From Paraburkholderia ultramafica (GTDB lineage: Bacteria; Pseudomonadota; Gammaproteobacteria; Burkholderiales; Burkholderiaceae), in NCBI RefSeq assembly GCF_902859915.1, contig NZ_CADIKK010000032.1, positions 29,330 to 93,329 on the forward strand: 64,000 nt of DNA, in the 5' to 3' direction. The translations under genes were made by a program, and so were the position numbers. The notes below the pieces were generated by a model. The model had not been told where the DNA came from, made no database searches, and was given only the letters and a program-made list of their open reading frames with translations. Shown piece by piece: positions 63,956 to 64,000 of this stretch. Every line of letters starts with the position of its first letter. Positions within the stretch are counted from its first letter, which is position 1.

Positions 63956-64000
63956 GCCTGACGATTACCTACTTTCACACGGGCAATCCGCACTATCATC
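63956..64000 (-). rRNA. rrf: 5S ribosomal RNA, 3' part (runs off the right edge)
   Basis: The minus strand of 63956-64000 reads GATGATAGTGCGGATTGCCC followed by GTGTGAAAGTAGGTAATCGT and CAGGC, the 3' end of betaproteobacterial 5S rRNA. About 45 of the roughly 115 bases are in the window. The rrn operon is transcribed on the minus strand, entering the window from the right. Confidence 0.95.

Overview
The window looks like chromosomal DNA of a Burkholderia/Paraburkholderia-type betaproteobacterium. The evidence is high GC, long GC-rich ORFs with strong shadow ORFs on the opposite strand, a CioAB-type cytochrome bd oxidase behind an FNR/ANR box, an mdc malonate decarboxylase cluster, ytfQRT-yjfF transport genes, and a partial 5S rRNA of Burkholderia type at the right edge (the distal end of an rrn operon on the minus strand). 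No phage, IS element, CRISPR array or tRNA was seen. Most of the window is ordinary metabolic, transport and regulatory gene content in compact operons.

Layout. 1-1041 (minus): an in-frame chimera of a CaiB-type CoA-transferase N-terminus and a CitMHS citrate-transporter C-terminus, then the first codons of an acyl-CoA dehydrogenase. 1.4-4.1 kb: cydAB plus a DUF2474-like small membrane protein. 4.4-7.2 kb: a convergent NarL-type response regulator and hybrid histidine kinase. 7.6-12.0 kb: an ECF-sigma-like protein and a 1136-residue GMC oxidoreductase fused to a PhaC-like hydrolase with a Cys nucleophile. 12.1-18.9 kb: a 2OG-Fe(II) oxygenase/FAD dehydrogenase pair, divergent from a polar amino-acid ABC transporter operon ending in a HutC-type GntR regulator; the shared intergenic region has two mirrored GCGGTATATAC motifs. 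18.9-24.8 kb (minus): a second, parallel locus with an ABC transporter, a histidine ammonia-lyase homologue that lacks the Ala-Ser-Gly (MIO) triad, and another HutC-type regulator.

25.0-27.4 kb: an ICMT-like methyltransferase, an arylamine N-acetyltransferase and a DUF2501 protein. 27.8-35.8 kb: a six-gene apparent operon (OprB-like porin, beta-propeller secreted protein, Tat-exported DyP/EfeB peroxidase, FbpABC ferric transporter) behind a good sigma70 promoter with a Fur-box-like sequence; this reads as a periplasmic iron or heme-iron acquisition system. 35.8-37.7 kb: a divergent LysR/EamA pair. 37.8-38.6 kb: yefM-yoeB with the known TGTACA 12-bp operator geometry. 38.7-47.3 kb: an MFS carrier divergent from gntR-mdcABCDEGH; the usual malonate carriers are absent, so the MFS protein is the candidate importer. 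47.4-52.4 kb: ytfQ-ytfR-ytfT-yjfF sugar ABC transporter (minus). 52.6-58.2 kb: alkB, a RutE-like nitroreductase, small membrane or secreted proteins, a metallophosphoesterase, an mgtC-like gene with a long structured leader, and a GlsB/YeaQ protein. 58.3-63.7 kb: acetyl-CoA hydrolase/CoA-transferase, a tiny secreted protein, an AaeB-type FUSC exporter divergent from a LysR regulator, then the rrn terminator and 5S rRNA.

The best candidates for undescribed biology are the MIO-less lyase locus, the porin-propeller-DyP-Fbp iron operon, the mirrored-operator oxygenase/transporter locus and the CoA-transferase/citrate-transporter chimera. All functional statements come from reading translated sequence and motif recall; no searches were run.
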